Shown one piece after another: positions 52,445 to 61,230 of a stretch of 64,000 nt of DNA. Origin of the DNA: Acidimangrovimonas pyrenivorans (GTDB lineage Bacteria > Pseudomonadota > Alphaproteobacteria > Rhodobacterales > Rhodobacteraceae). The position numbers and the translations under genes were made by a program. Under the pieces are notes generated by a model. It made no database searches, was not told where the DNA came from, and saw nothing but the letters and a program-made list of their open reading frames with translations. The stretch spans positions 1,054,001-1,118,000 of the forward strand of contig NZ_JBHRSK010000004.1 in the NCBI RefSeq assembly GCF_042643245.1, read 5' to 3'. Every line of letters starts with the position of its first letter. The stretch's first letter is position 1.

Positions 52445-52987
52445 CTATGCCCCGCGGGCGGCTTTCTGCAGCATGGGCCGGATCGTCTTGTCCCAGACAT
52501 CGGGCGTGATCGGCCCGGGGAAACGGAGCAACACCTTTCCCTGACCGTCGATCACATAAGTTTCTGGGACGCCATAGACACCCCAGTTGATCGCCATCTG
52601 CCCCGCCCGGTCGGCCCCCATGCCGACAAAGGGATTTCCAAAGTCGGCAAGGAACTTCAGCGCATCGGCGGGCTTGTCCTTGTAGTCGACGCCATAGATG
52701 GGAACACCAGCGTTCGCGATCTTTTCCAGCATAGGCGCCTCGACGCGGCACGAGGTGCACCAGCTGGCCCAGTAGTTGACCAGTTTGGCGCGACCATCAC
52801 GCAGGGTCGCATCGGTGAACGGCGCACCGTCGCCAAGCTGGGTCAGCACCACCGGCGGCGCATCCTTCCCGATCATCTGCGACGGCAGCGCGTTGGAATC
52901 GGCCCGCTGCATGCCGAAATAGAACGTCGCCGCCAGCGCCGCGAACGCAATCGGTGGCAGCAGCGCTAATATGGAAATCCTGGCCAT
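52445..52987 (-). CDS. CcmG/DsbE-like thioredoxin
   Basis: 180 residues with an N-terminal membrane anchor. WASWCTSCRVEAP is the redox site, GVPET the cis-Pro loop and GPITPDVW matches the DsbE C-terminal end. Such proteins reduce apocytochrome c haem-binding cysteines in the periplasm, which fits the many c-type cytochromes here; a role in CuA assembly is also possible. Confidence 0.92.
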   Translation of the reverse strand: MARISILALLPPIAFAALAATFYFGMQRADSNALPSQMIGKDAPPVVLTQLGDGAPFTDATLRDGRAKLVNYWASWCTSCRVEAPMLEKIANAGVPIYGVDYKDKPADALKFLADFGNPFVGMGADRAGQMAINWGVYGVPETYVIDGQGKVLLRFPGPITPDVWDKTIRPMLQKAARGA

Positions 52988-53018
52988 CCGGGGCCTTCCC
53001 TTCTGTGGGGCGCCCTGC

Positions 53019-53405
53019 TCAGACGGCGGCGACCACGTCCTTCAGCATCCTGCGCACCTGACCGGCGACCGCCTTCAGGTCTTCGTTCGGGATCGCGGCC
53101 ATCGAGGCGACCGGGTCGATGGCGCTGATCTCGGTCCCGCCGTCGACCGCGCGCAGGATCACGTTGCAGGGCAGCATCGCGCCCACGCGCGGCTCCAGCC
53201 CGATCGCCTCATGCGCCATCTGGGGATTGCAGGCGCCGAGGATCTTGTAGGGCGCGCCCTCGACGCCCAGCTTCTTCTTCATCGTCGCCGCGACGTCGAT
53301 CTCGGTCAGCACGCCGAAGCCCGCGTCCACCAGCGCCGCCCGGACGCGGGTTTCGGCTGCGTCGATCCCGATGCCGGGCAGCAGGCGGTCAATCGTGTAG
53401 CTCAT
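53019..53405 (-). CDS. DUF302 family protein (paralogue of 39808)
   Basis: 128 residues from the ATG at 53405 (AGGAAAGGG upstream). Shares DVAATMKKKLG, KILGACNPQMAHEAI and GAMLPCNVILR with the first DUF302 protein. Function unknown. 31 bases upstream of the CcmG-like gene on the same strand. Confidence 0.88.
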   Translation of the reverse strand: MSYTIDRLLPGIGIDAAETRVRAALVDAGFGVLTEIDVAATMKKKLGVEGAPYKILGACNPQMAHEAIGLEPRVGAMLPCNVILRAVDGGTEISAIDPVASMAAIPNEDLKAVAGQVRRMLKDVVAAV

Positions 53406-53425
53406 TGTGTTTCCCTTTCCTGGCA

Positions 53426-53524
53426 TCAGTTTCCGCCGGTGTTCCGCAGCAGCGAGACGACCAGCACGACGATGAGGACGGTGATCAGCACCATCCCCAG
53501 GCCTCCGAATCCAAAACCCATCAT
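53426..53524 (-). CDS. 32-residue single-span membrane peptide
   Basis: Reads MMGFGFGGLGMVLITVLIVVLVVSLLRNTGGN, shown here in words as a glycine-rich start, one membrane helix and a short basic tail. GGAGGA lies at the right distance before the ATG at 53524 and the reading frame is well conserved in composition. Such tiny membrane peptides commonly accompany SHOCT or oxidase genes. Confidence 0.65.
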   Translation of the reverse strand: MMGFGFGGLGMVLITVLIVVLVVSLLRNTGGN

Positions 53525-53590
53525 GGTTCCATCCTCCGGTTGCGGGCGGCGCCGGTAAGGCGCCGCCGCTGGTTTCAACGGTGGCGGCGG

Positions 53591-54322
53591 TCAGTTGCCG
53601 TCGCCGTCCTTCATCATCGAGCCCGGCCCACCCTGGGGCGTGGCCGCACCGCCTTGGCGCGATTGCCAGAACTTCTGCATCTGCTCGAAGCGATCGGCCG
53701 GGGCAGTGATCTCGTCTGCCGTCACCTTGCCGTCGCCATTGGTGTCGAGCGCCTGGAAGTGGCGCACGGTCGCCGGGCGGGTGATCGCGGCGTAGAGCGT
53801 GGCGAACTCGTCGAGCGACAGCGTGCCGTCGCCGTTGGCGTCGTATTTCTTGAGCTCGCCCTGAAGGCCGCTGCGCAGCTCGTCCGGGCTGACGGTTCCG
53901 TCGCCATTGGCGTCGAACTGGGTCATCAGAGTGCCCATCATGCCCGGCCCGCCGGTCATGTAGCCACCGCCATGCATCGCCATCATGCCGCCGCCCATGC
54001 CGCCGTAGCCGCCCATCATGCCCGGCCCGCCTTGGCCGCCCATCATGCCGTAGCCGCCCTGGCCGCCCATCATCCCGGGGCCACCGCGTCCACCCATCAT
54101 GCCATAGCCACCACCGGGCATGCCCTGGCCGTAGCCTCGACCCGTCGGGCCGTAGCCGCCGGGGCCCTCGTCGCCATCATTCCCCATCATGCCCATCATG
54201 GCACCCGGGCCATAGCCTTGCCCCGTGCCCCAACCACCGGTGCCATGTGCCAGGACCGGCACGCTCACCGCAGCAGCAAGTGCAACAATCAGGCCAGTGG
54301 CCAACACCGTTTTGCGTTTCAT
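53591..54322 (-). CDS. Secreted EF-hand protein with Met-Gly repeats
   Basis: 243 residues. Signal peptide in the first 25. Residues about 40-125 are repeats of the type GGQGGYGMMGG/GGPGMMGG. They are followed by three EF-hand loops: DANGDGTVSPDE, DANGDGTLSLDE and DTNGDGKVTADE. The Met-rich part probably binds copper; the EF-hands probably bind calcium. Divergent from the response regulator at 54499, with regulator-like repeats between them. Confidence 0.88.
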   Translation of the reverse strand: MKRKTVLATGLIVALAAAVSVPVLAHGTGGWGTGQGYGPGAMMGMMGNDGDEGPGGYGPTGRGYGQGMPGGGYGMMGGRGGPGMMGGQGGYGMMGGQGGPGMMGGYGGMGGGMMAMHGGGYMTGGPGMMGTLMTQFDANGDGTVSPDELRSGLQGELKKYDANGDGTLSLDEFATLYAAITRPATVRHFQALDTNGDGKVTADEITAPADRFEQMQKFWQSRQGGAATPQGGPGSMMKDGDGN

Positions 54323-54408
54323 GACATCACCTCTTGGTCTGTCGGTTTCGTTTCGATGACGTCAATCTGCGCCCTGCATGTCGCAGAACGATCCCGCGAG
54401 AGCGCCTT

Positions 54409-54424
54409 TTTGTATCCATTTGTA
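54409..54424. promoter_or_regulatory. Direct repeats, possible OmpR-family operator
   Basis: TTTGTA occurs at 54409-54414 and 54419-54424, ten bases apart, i.e. on the same helix face, in the divergent region between the EF-hand gene and the response regulator. Tandem half-sites of this type are bound by CopR/CusR-like regulators. Confidence 0.5.
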
Positions 54425-54498
54425 ACGGCTTCGCGGGTTGATACAGACGGCGACACGCTTTTCCCCCACGCCCGTTCCGAATGGTCTATCAGGGGGAC

Positions 54499-55221
54499 AT
54501 GGAGAACGAGCCGCATATCCTCATCGTCGACGACCATCGCGAGATCCGCGATGCGGTGAGCCGCTACCTGGAGCGCAACGGCTTTCGCGCCTCCTCGGCC
54601 CGCGACGCGGCCGAGATGGACGAGATGCTCCGCACCGGCCGCTACGACCTGATCGTGCTCGACGTGATGATGCCGGGCGAAGACGGGCTCTCGGTCTGCC
54701 GCCGGCTGAGCACCGAGGGCACGACCCCGATCCTGATGCTGACCGCGCTGGGGGAAGAGACCGACCGCATCGTCGGGCTCGAGGTCGGCGCCGACGACTA
54801 CCTGCCCAAGCCCTTCAACCCGCGCGAGTTGCTGGCGCGGATCAAGGCGATCCTGCGCCGGACCGACCGTCCGCCGCACCAGGTCGGCGGCCCGGGTGGG
54901 CATGTCCTGCGCTTCGCCGGCTGGACGCTCGACACCGACACGAGAAGGCTGGTGGCCGAGGACGGACGCGAAGAGACACTGACCACCGCCGACTTCCGGC
55001 TGCTGACGGTGCTGCTCGCTCGGCCGCGCTTCGTGCTCAGCCGCGACCAACTGCTCGACCTGACCTCGGGACGCAGCGCCCATGTCTTCGACCGCACCAT
55101 CGACAACCAGATCAGCCGGTTGCGCCGCAAGATCGAGCGCGACCCCTCGGCCCCCGAGATCATCGTCACCGTGCGCGGCGGCGGCTACAGCCTGGCCGCC
55201 GACGTGGAGCGCGCGCCATGA
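54499..55221 (+). CDS. OmpR-family response regulator
   Basis: 240 residues from the ATG at 54499 (AGGGGGA upstream; an ATG at 54481 is less likely). Receiver with LIVDDHREIRD, Asp in LIVLDVMMPG, Thr in LMLTALG and Lys in YLPKPFNP; C-terminal winged helix ending IVTVRGGGYSL. Kinase gene overlaps by four bases. A copper-responsive role is likely from context. Confidence 0.93.
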   Translation: MENEPHILIVDDHREIRDAVSRYLERNGFRASSARDAAEMDEMLRTGRYDLIVLDVMMPGEDGLSVCRRLSTEGTTPILMLTALGEETDRIVGLEVGADDYLPKPFNPRELLARIKAILRRTDRPPHQVGGPGGHVLRFAGWTLDTDTRRLVAEDGREETLTTADFRLLTVLLARPRFVLSRDQLLDLTSGRSAHVFDRTIDNQISRLRRKIERDPSAPEIIVTVRGGGYSLAADVERAP

Positions 55222-56639
55222 AACGGCTTCTCCCCCGCACCCTGCGCGGTCAGTTGATCGTGCTGATCATCGCCGCGCTGGCGGTCGCCCAGGCGATCAC
55301 GCTGTGGCTGTTCATCGACCAGCGCGCGCTGGCGGTGCGCTCGGCCCTGTCGCTGGAAGCCGCGGACCGGGCGGGCAACCTCGTGCGCCTTCTGGAAGAT
55401 GCCCCCCCTGCCCTCGTTCCGGAAATCCTGCGCGCAGCGAACTCGCCGCTGGTCCAGTTCTCGATTGCGAACGCGCCAGCCGTCAATCACCTGAACCATG
55501 CTGGCCCGATGCACATCGTCAGCCGGATTCGGGCGCTTCTTGGCGCTGATGACAAGCGGGCGATCCGGGTCGAACTGCACCAGAGCGCGGGGCCGATGCC
55601 GGTGATGCCCGGCGCCTCGCCCCAGATGATGCGGATGCATCAGGAGATGAACGCCGGCCAGATGAGCGCGGTCGAACTGTCGCTGTCGATCCAACTAAAG
55701 GACGGGCGCTGGCTGAACATGACCTCGCGCTTCCACGATCCGCCCTATCAATGGGTCTGGTCCGAAACCGCGACCTTCGCGCTGACGGCGGCGCTTCTGG
55801 GGCTGGTGCTGTGGCTCGCGCTCGGGCGGCTCGTGAGGCCGCTGAAGCGGCTCGCCGCCACCGCGGACCGCATCGGCCGGGGCGAAGAAGCCGGGCCGAT
55901 CGGGATCGGCGGGCCGGAGGAAATGCAGCAGCTTGCCGCGGCCTTCGCCGAGATGCAGGACCGGCTGGCACGCTTCGTCGGCGAACGCACCCGTCTGCTT
56001 GGTGCGCTCGGCCACGACCTGCGCTCGCCGCTGACGGCGCTCAGGGTGCGGGCCGAGATGGTCGACGACGACGAGACGCGCGAGCGGATCATCGCGAGCG
56101 TCGCCGAGATGCAGGAGATGGTGGAGGCGACGCTGGCCTTCGCCCGTGGCATGGCGACGGCGGAGCGGGTCGAAACCGTCGAGCTGTCGCTGTTCCTCGG
56201 CGCCATCGTCGACGAGTTCCGCGACGCGGGTGGCGAGGTCGCCTTGCAGGGTGCCGATACCAGGCTGCGCCTGCGCCCCAACGCGATGCGCCGCGCGCTA
56301 CGCAACCTGATCGAGAACGCCCTGCGCTACGGAAAACGCGCGCGGATCACCACTTCGGTGGGCAAGGCGGATGTCCGGATCACCATCGACGACGACGGCC
56401 CCGGCATCCCCGAGGACAGCCTCGAGCGGGTGTTCGATCCCTTCGTCCGTCTCGAGGGCTCGCGCTCGCGCGAAACCGGGGGCACCGGGCTGGGCCTGTC
56501 GATAGCCCGCACCATCGTCCACGCCCATGGCGGCGAGGTCACCCTGGGAAACCGTCCCGAAGGGGGCCTGCGCGCCGAGATCCGCCTGCCGCTGGGATCG
56601 GGCGAAGGGCCGCGCGCAGACGCGACGGTCGGCGTATGA
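55218..56639 (+). CDS. Sensor histidine kinase (EnvZ/CusS-like)
   Basis: 473 residues. Two membrane helices frame a periplasmic domain of about 140 residues with a Met/His-rich loop (PMPVMPGASPQMMRMHQEMNAG), suitable for copper sensing. Then HAMP, the H-box ALGHDLRSPLTALR and the ATPase boxes NLIENALRYG, DDGPGIP and GGTGLGLSI. Coupled to the response regulator. Confidence 0.93.
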   Translation: MKRLLPRTLRGQLIVLIIAALAVAQAITLWLFIDQRALAVRSALSLEAADRAGNLVRLLEDAPPALVPEILRAANSPLVQFSIANAPAVNHLNHAGPMHIVSRIRALLGADDKRAIRVELHQSAGPMPVMPGASPQMMRMHQEMNAGQMSAVELSLSIQLKDGRWLNMTSRFHDPPYQWVWSETATFALTAALLGLVLWLALGRLVRPLKRLAATADRIGRGEEAGPIGIGGPEEMQQLAAAFAEMQDRLARFVGERTRLLGALGHDLRSPLTALRVRAEMVDDDETRERIIASVAEMQEMVEATLAFARGMATAERVETVELSLFLGAIVDEFRDAGGEVALQGADTRLRLRPNAMRRALRNLIENALRYGKRARITTSVGKADVRITIDDDGPGIPEDSLERVFDPFVRLEGSRSRETGGTGLGLSIARTIVHAHGGEVTLGNRPEGGLRAEIRLPLGSGEGPRADATVGV

Positions 56640-56900
56640 TCGTCCTCACCATGGAAGACAGAATGGATCATCATGTTCTCGGCAGCAGGCTGAACAACAG
56701 GGTGGCGTATAAAGCATTTCAAATCCAGAATGTGAATGCATTGCACTCTCGCCACGAGGGTTTCGCGTGGCCTTTCAATGCTACGGCGTCAAAGCATCCG
56801 GGGCGTTGCCGAGGCCGGTTTCGAAACCGGTCGAAAATGGAGGGAAGAGCGGTCTTTTGAAGAATCCCTTCGCCTCAATAATCAGGGAGAGCTTGGAGAC
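56640..56900. other. Intergenic region
   Basis: 260 bases, more A+T-rich. CCACG/CGTGG can form a small hairpin near 56752-56770. Presumably holds the promoter of the methyltransferase. No gene seen. Confidence 0.35.
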
Positions 56901-57521
56901 ATGACGATCGACAGAAAGGCGCACTGGGACAACGTCTATGGCGAGAAGTCTGAGGCGCAGTTGAGTTGGCATCAGGATGATCCCGGGGTGTCGCTTGAAC
57001 TGATCGCTATGACCGGTCTAACCTCGGTTTCATCAGTCATCGACATTGGCGGCGGAACTTCACGTCTGGCGAGCGCTTTGCTCGCGATAGGCCTCAATGA
57101 CGTGACGGTTCTCGATCTGTCGCAGGTCGCGCTGGACGCAGCCCGGGATCGGCTGGGACAAGCCGGTGAAACAGTGACATGGATTTCCGCAGACATCACC
57201 TCTTGGGTCCCTGATCGCCCCTACGACCTGTGGCACGACCGGGCAGTGTTCCACTTCCTCGTCGACAGGTCGGAACGCGCGGCCTACCTGAAGAACCTCG
57301 AGAGAGGGGTAGGCATCGGCGGCCACGCGATCATCGCCACCTTCGCGCCAGATGGGCCGGAGACGTGCAGCGGCCTGCCGGTCGCCCGCTACAGTCCGGG
57401 CGACCTCGCCGAGCTGCTTGAAGAAAACTTCGAGCTCGTGGCGGAGCGCCATCCTCTGCATCACACCCCGTCGGGCAAGAGCCAGTCCTTCCAGTTCAGT
57501 CTTTTCCGCCGGCGCCGCTGA
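56901..57521 (+). CDS. Class I SAM-dependent methyltransferase (small)
   Basis: 206 residues from the ATG at 56901, with TTGGAGAC upstream. HWDNVYGEKSEAQLSWHQ, motif I VIDIGGGTSRLA and VLDLSQVALDAAR, DITSW and HDRAVFHFL fit the TehB-like/Methyltransf_25 group. Such enzymes are common next to metal resistance genes; substrate unknown. Confidence 0.85.
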   Translation: MTIDRKAHWDNVYGEKSEAQLSWHQDDPGVSLELIAMTGLTSVSSVIDIGGGTSRLASALLAIGLNDVTVLDLSQVALDAARDRLGQAGETVTWISADITSWVPDRPYDLWHDRAVFHFLVDRSERAAYLKNLERGVGIGGHAIIATFAPDGPETCSGLPVARYSPGDLAELLEENFELVAERHPLHHTPSGKSQSFQFSLFRRRR

Positions 57522-57552
57522 GGCCGCGACAGACACCGGTCGATGGCCGCCC

Positions 57553-57795
57553 TCACGACCCGCCGACGATGAAGCCGGTCCTGCCGCCGCAGGCAAGGGG
57601 CGTTACCTTGCCCGTCGTCGGCCCGCTCACGGTGCACCCGGCGGGAATCCGTGCGGCCTCCACCTGCGGAGGCTGCCGCAACGGACAATAGGCGCCCCGC
57701 GTGACGGCAGGGGCGCATCCCGCCAGGGCGAGCCCCCCCAACAGAAGAACCCAGCCGCGCAGTCGGGGGCTCCTTCCCGGTCTTGCCGTGCTCAC
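57553..57795 (-). CDS. Small lipoprotein
   Basis: 80 residues, GTG start that overlaps the stop of the copper ATPase (GTGA). Lipobox LALAGC gives a processed lipoprotein of about 54 residues with several Cys (AYCPLR, PAGCTV, PLACGG). No family recognised; likely cotranscribed with the ATPase. Confidence 0.7.
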   Translation of the reverse strand: MSTARPGRSPRLRGWVLLLGGLALAGCAPAVTRGAYCPLRQPPQVEAARIPAGCTVSGPTTGKVTPLACGGRTGFIVGGS

Positions 57796-60128
57796 AGCTT
57801 CACCCCCCGCAGCCTGAGCGCGTTGCCGATGACCGAGACCGAAGACATGCTCATTGCCGCCGCAGCGATCATCGGCGACAGCAGGAGGCCGAAGACCGGG
57901 TAGAGGATGCCCGCTGCCAGCGGCACGCCAAGGCTGTTGTAGACGAAGGCGAAGAACAGGTTCTGCTTGATGTTGCGGAGCGTCGCGCGCGCCAGCTTGC
58001 GGGCGCGGACGAGGCCCGCGAGATCGCCACCCAGCAGGGTGATACCCGCGCTTTCCACCGCCACGTCGGCGCCAGTGCCCATGGCGATACCCACGTCAGC
58101 TGCCGCCAGTGCAGGCGCATCGTTCACCCCGTCGCCCGCCATCGCGACATAGGCGCCACGCTTGTGCAGCTCGTCCACCAGCGCGGCCTTGTCGGCGGGC
58201 AGGACGCCCGCGCGCACCTCGTCGATGCCCAGCTTTCCCGCCACCGCGCGGGCCGTGCGCTCGTTGTCGCCGGTGGCCATGATCACGGTCAGCCCCGCCG
58301 CATGCAGGTCGCGGATCGCCTGCGCCGTGGTTTCCTTGATCGGGTCCGCCACGGCGATCAGCCCGGCCAGCGCCTCGCCCGATGCGAGATACATCACCGT
58401 CTTGCCTTCGGCCCGCAGATCGTCGGCCGTCTCTTCGGCCTTCGACGGGTCGAGGCCGAGGTCCCGCATCATCGCGGCATTCCCAAGCGCCACGCGCGTG
58501 CCGTCGATCGTGCCCTGCACGCCCTTGCCGGTGACGGCTTCGAAATCCTCTGTCCGGGGCGGGTCGATCCCACGGTCCTTCGCCCCCGCGACGATGGCTT
58601 CGGCCAGCGGATGCTCGGACCCGCGCTCGATCCCGGCGGCAAGGCGCAGGACTTCGTCTTCGCTGCCGTCCAGCGCCACCACGTCGGTCAGCTTCGGCGC
58701 GCCCTCGGTCAGCGTGCCGGTCTTGTCGACGATCACCGTGTCGATCCGCGCCATGCGTTCCAACGCCTCGGCATCCTTGATCAGCACACCGGCCTGCGCG
58801 CCCCGCCCGGCGGCGGTGGTGATCGAGATCGGCGTCGCAAGCCCGAGCGCGCAGGGACAGGCGATGATCAGCACCGACACCGCGGCGGCGATGGCAAAGG
58901 CCAGCGCAGGCTGCGGGCCGAAAATCAGCCAGACCACGAAGGCCAGTAGCGCGCAGCCCACCACCGTCGGCACGAAGACAGCCGAGACCTTGTCGGCCAG
59001 CCCCTGAATCGGCGCGCGCGAACGGCGCGCGTTCGAGACCATCGAGACGATCTGCGACAGCACGGTGTCCGCGCCCACCTTCTCGGCCTCGATGACCAGC
59101 GCGCCGGTGCCGTTGATCGTCCCGCCGGTGACGCTGTCGCCCGCCTCCTTCTCGACCGGGACAGGTTCGCCCGTGATCATGCTTTCGTCGACCGACGACC
59201 GCCCCTCGATCACCTTGGCATCGACGGGAATACTGTCTCCGGGCCGCACTCGCAGCCTGTCGCCCGCCATCACGTTTTCCAGCGGCGCGTCGTATTCGCT
59301 GCCGTCGGGCAGCACCCGCCTTGCCGTCTTTGGCGCCAGATCCAGAAGCGCGCGGATCGCGTCACCGGTGCGTTCACGGGCGCGCAGTTCCAGCACCTGG
59401 CCCACGAAGATCAGCGCGACGATCACCACCGAGGCCTCGAAATAGGTGCCGACGCCCTCGCCCGAGCGGTATTCGGCGGGGAAGACCCCCGGCAGGAAGG
59501 TCGCGACGAGAGAGTAGAGATAGGCCGCCCCGACGCCGAGCGAGATCAGCGTCCACATGTTGGGCGAGCGGTTCAGGATAGACTGCCAGCCACGTTGGAA
59601 GAACGGCCGCGCGGCCCATAGCACGATCGGCGTGGCCAGCACGAACTCGATGTAGCTGGACAGCTGGTGCCCGATCCAGTCACGGATCGGCAGGCCCACC
59701 ATCCCGCCCATCGTCAGCACGATCAGCGGCACCGCCGCCCCCGCGCTGATCCACAGCCGACGGGTGAAATCGGTGAGCTCGTCGCTGGGTTCGTCCGAGG
59801 GCACGATCGGCTCCAGCGCCATGCCGCAGATCGGGCAGGCCCCCGGTTCGTCGCGCACGATCTCGGGGTGCATGGGGCAGGTCCATTGCGTGCCCGGGGC
59901 CACGGTGCCCCCTTGCCTGGCCGCGTTGCCGGAGGCGTAGAACCACGGGTCCGCCTTGAAGGTGTCGTGGCACTTGTCCGAGCAGAAGTGGAACGTCTCG
60001 CCGCCGAAGGTCTCGCTGGGGGTATCGGGACCGGGGGTCACCGTCATCCCGCAGACCGGATCTGTCACGCTGTCCCCGCCCTGCGCAGCGGCGTGGTGAT
60101 GGTGCGAATGATGCGCGTGTTCGCTCAT
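57792..60128 (-). CDS. Copper-translocating P1B-type ATPase with His-rich, YHS and zinc-ribbon-like N terminus
   Basis: 778 residues. N terminus HAHHSHHHHAAA, then a YHS domain (DPVCGMTV..FHFCSDKCHDTF), then MHPEIVRDEPGACPICGMALEP, a heavy-metal-binding domain. The ATPase core has CPC in IACPCALGLATP, DKTGTLTEG and GDGVNDAPAL. Unlike the copA at 40234 it lacks HMA domains, as in CopA2/CopB-type pumps that serve oxidase metallation or periplasmic detoxification. Start ATG at 60128; an ATG at 60164 lies within the promoter's -10 region and cannot be used. Confidence 0.94.
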   Translation of the reverse strand: MSEHAHHSHHHHAAAQGGDSVTDPVCGMTVTPGPDTPSETFGGETFHFCSDKCHDTFKADPWFYASGNAARQGGTVAPGTQWTCPMHPEIVRDEPGACPICGMALEPIVPSDEPSDELTDFTRRLWISAGAAVPLIVLTMGGMVGLPIRDWIGHQLSSYIEFVLATPIVLWAARPFFQRGWQSILNRSPNMWTLISLGVGAAYLYSLVATFLPGVFPAEYRSGEGVGTYFEASVVIVALIFVGQVLELRARERTGDAIRALLDLAPKTARRVLPDGSEYDAPLENVMAGDRLRVRPGDSIPVDAKVIEGRSSVDESMITGEPVPVEKEAGDSVTGGTINGTGALVIEAEKVGADTVLSQIVSMVSNARRSRAPIQGLADKVSAVFVPTVVGCALLAFVVWLIFGPQPALAFAIAAAVSVLIIACPCALGLATPISITTAAGRGAQAGVLIKDAEALERMARIDTVIVDKTGTLTEGAPKLTDVVALDGSEDEVLRLAAGIERGSEHPLAEAIVAGAKDRGIDPPRTEDFEAVTGKGVQGTIDGTRVALGNAAMMRDLGLDPSKAEETADDLRAEGKTVMYLASGEALAGLIAVADPIKETTAQAIRDLHAAGLTVIMATGDNERTARAVAGKLGIDEVRAGVLPADKAALVDELHKRGAYVAMAGDGVNDAPALAAADVGIAMGTGADVAVESAGITLLGGDLAGLVRARKLARATLRNIKQNLFFAFVYNSLGVPLAAGILYPVFGLLLSPMIAAAAMSMSSVSVIGNALRLRGVKL

Positions 60129-60159
60129 GGCGGCCTCCTGACTCTGCAGTTCGGCAGCC

Positions 60160-60190
60160 AACATGGAGGTTCCAGAGGCTGGAAGGTCAA
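60160..60190 (-). promoter_or_regulatory. CueR-type copper promoter of the second copper ATPase
   Basis: On the minus strand TTGACC (60190-60185), the dyad TTCCAG-CCT-CTGGAA (60184-60170) and CATGTT (60165-60160), spacer 19 bases. Same hexamers as the orphan site at 34501. Confidence 0.85.
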
Positions 60191-60248
60191 GGGCGCGCCC
60201 GAAATATCACTGGCGGCCCCATCGCGGGAGCCGCCAGTCCGGCTCCGG

Positions 60249-60704
60249 TCAGTCGCCTTCCATGTGTTTCTTGATGCTCTCGGGAATGTCCGCTTCCGAG
60301 AACTTCTTCTGCTCCATCGGATCATGCACGAAGGCGATGATGTCTGCCAGTTCCTGCCCGGTGAACTGGATCTGGGCGCCCAGTTCATTGTTCTGCATCG
60401 CGATCATCGCCGGGGCCCCGTGCCACATCTTGGCGGCGAAATCGAACGGATCCATCGGCATCTTCATCGTGCTGGCGTCGAGATTCGGCGCGTCGGTGCC
60501 GCCGACCCCGTTGATCGAATGGCAGACCACGCAGCCCTTCGACGCAAACAGGTGCCGGCCGGCGACCGGGTCCATTCGCGGCATGACGAGCCCGCCCATC
60601 ATCCCGCTTCCCTGCATGGTGCCGGATTGCTGTGCGCCCGCCGGGAGGACGAGCATCAGTGAGGCAGCCATCGCGGCCACCGATACGATTTGAAAACGTT
60701 GCAT
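60249..60704 (-). CDS. Periplasmic c-type cytochrome
   Basis: 151 residues from the ATG at 60704 (AAGGACAAGGA upstream). Signal peptide, then Met-rich GTMQGSGMMGGLVMPRM, haem site GCVVCHSINGVGG and a C-terminal helix. Likely electron carrier. A CueR promoter lies downstream of it for the ATPase but does not read into this gene. Confidence 0.9.
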   Translation of the reverse strand: MQRFQIVSVAAMAASLMLVLPAGAQQSGTMQGSGMMGGLVMPRMDPVAGRHLFASKGCVVCHSINGVGGTDAPNLDASTMKMPMDPFDFAAKMWHGAPAMIAMQNNELGAQIQFTGQELADIIAFVHDPMEQKKFSEADIPESIKKHMEGD

Positions 60705-60789
60705 ATTCCTTGTCCTTCGTCTGATTGGAGGCGCCGGGACCAATGCCGTCACACTGGCGCCACAGGCCCACGAAGGGCCGCTTCTGCCG

Positions 60790-61122
60790 TCAGACGAAGG
60801 ATTTGGGAGGGGGGGCGCTCAGGCCATCGACATGGCCGAGCATCGCGACCGCCTTCACCGGCGGCACATGGCTGGTCCGGGCCTTCGACCCGAGCTCGGT
60901 ATGCTCCACAGGGATGACAGGCGGCGCACAGAGTGAATGCGCATGATGCCGCGCATGATGGCAACCAGTCAGGGACAGGGCACCGCCATCGTGATGTGCG
61001 CCTGCTTGAGCCGTCATGGAGAAGGGCGCGTTGCCGTCCGCGGCGTCGAGCGCGGCCGGCGCATGCAGCGCAACGGTGGCAAGCGCGATCAACAGGCAGA
61101 TGCTGCGCAGGATCAGGCACAT
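60790..61122 (-). CDS. Small secreted His-rich protein, possible copper binder
   Basis: 110 residues from the ATG at 61122. N-terminal hydrophobic segment (CLILRSICLLIALATVALHA) as signal, then GCHHARHHAHSLC and a C terminus LSAPPPKSFV. It resembles small DUF2946-like or CopL-like proteins of copper clusters, without a firm match. A longer start at 61182 is open but less likely. Confidence 0.55.
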   Translation of the reverse strand: MCLILRSICLLIALATVALHAPAALDAADGNAPFSMTAQAGAHHDGGALSLTGCHHARHHAHSLCAPPVIPVEHTELGSKARTSHVPPVKAVAMLGHVDGLSAPPPKSFV

Positions 61123-61216
61123 CTTCCGGGCCCGGCAGTGCCGAAATCCGTTGCCAGATGCTGATGCCACCCCATGTCCCATTCTCCCTCGCTACCCGAA
61201 GCAGAAGCGCGCCGCG

Positions 61217-61230
61217 TTGACGTGGGTCAA
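61217..61230. promoter_or_regulatory. FNR-type dyad in the divergent region
   Basis: TTGACGTGGGTCAA is a TTGAC-N4-GTCAA palindrome, which fits the FnrL/FNR consensus TTGA-N6-TCAA. It is about 95-100 bases from both divergent starts (61122 and 61330). Confidence 0.5.

Noticed and set aside
60129..60164. Upstream ATG (60164) as start of the second copper ATPase
   Set aside because: It overlaps the -10 element of the CueR promoter, so it would not be in the transcript. The ATG at 60128 gives the His-rich N terminus.
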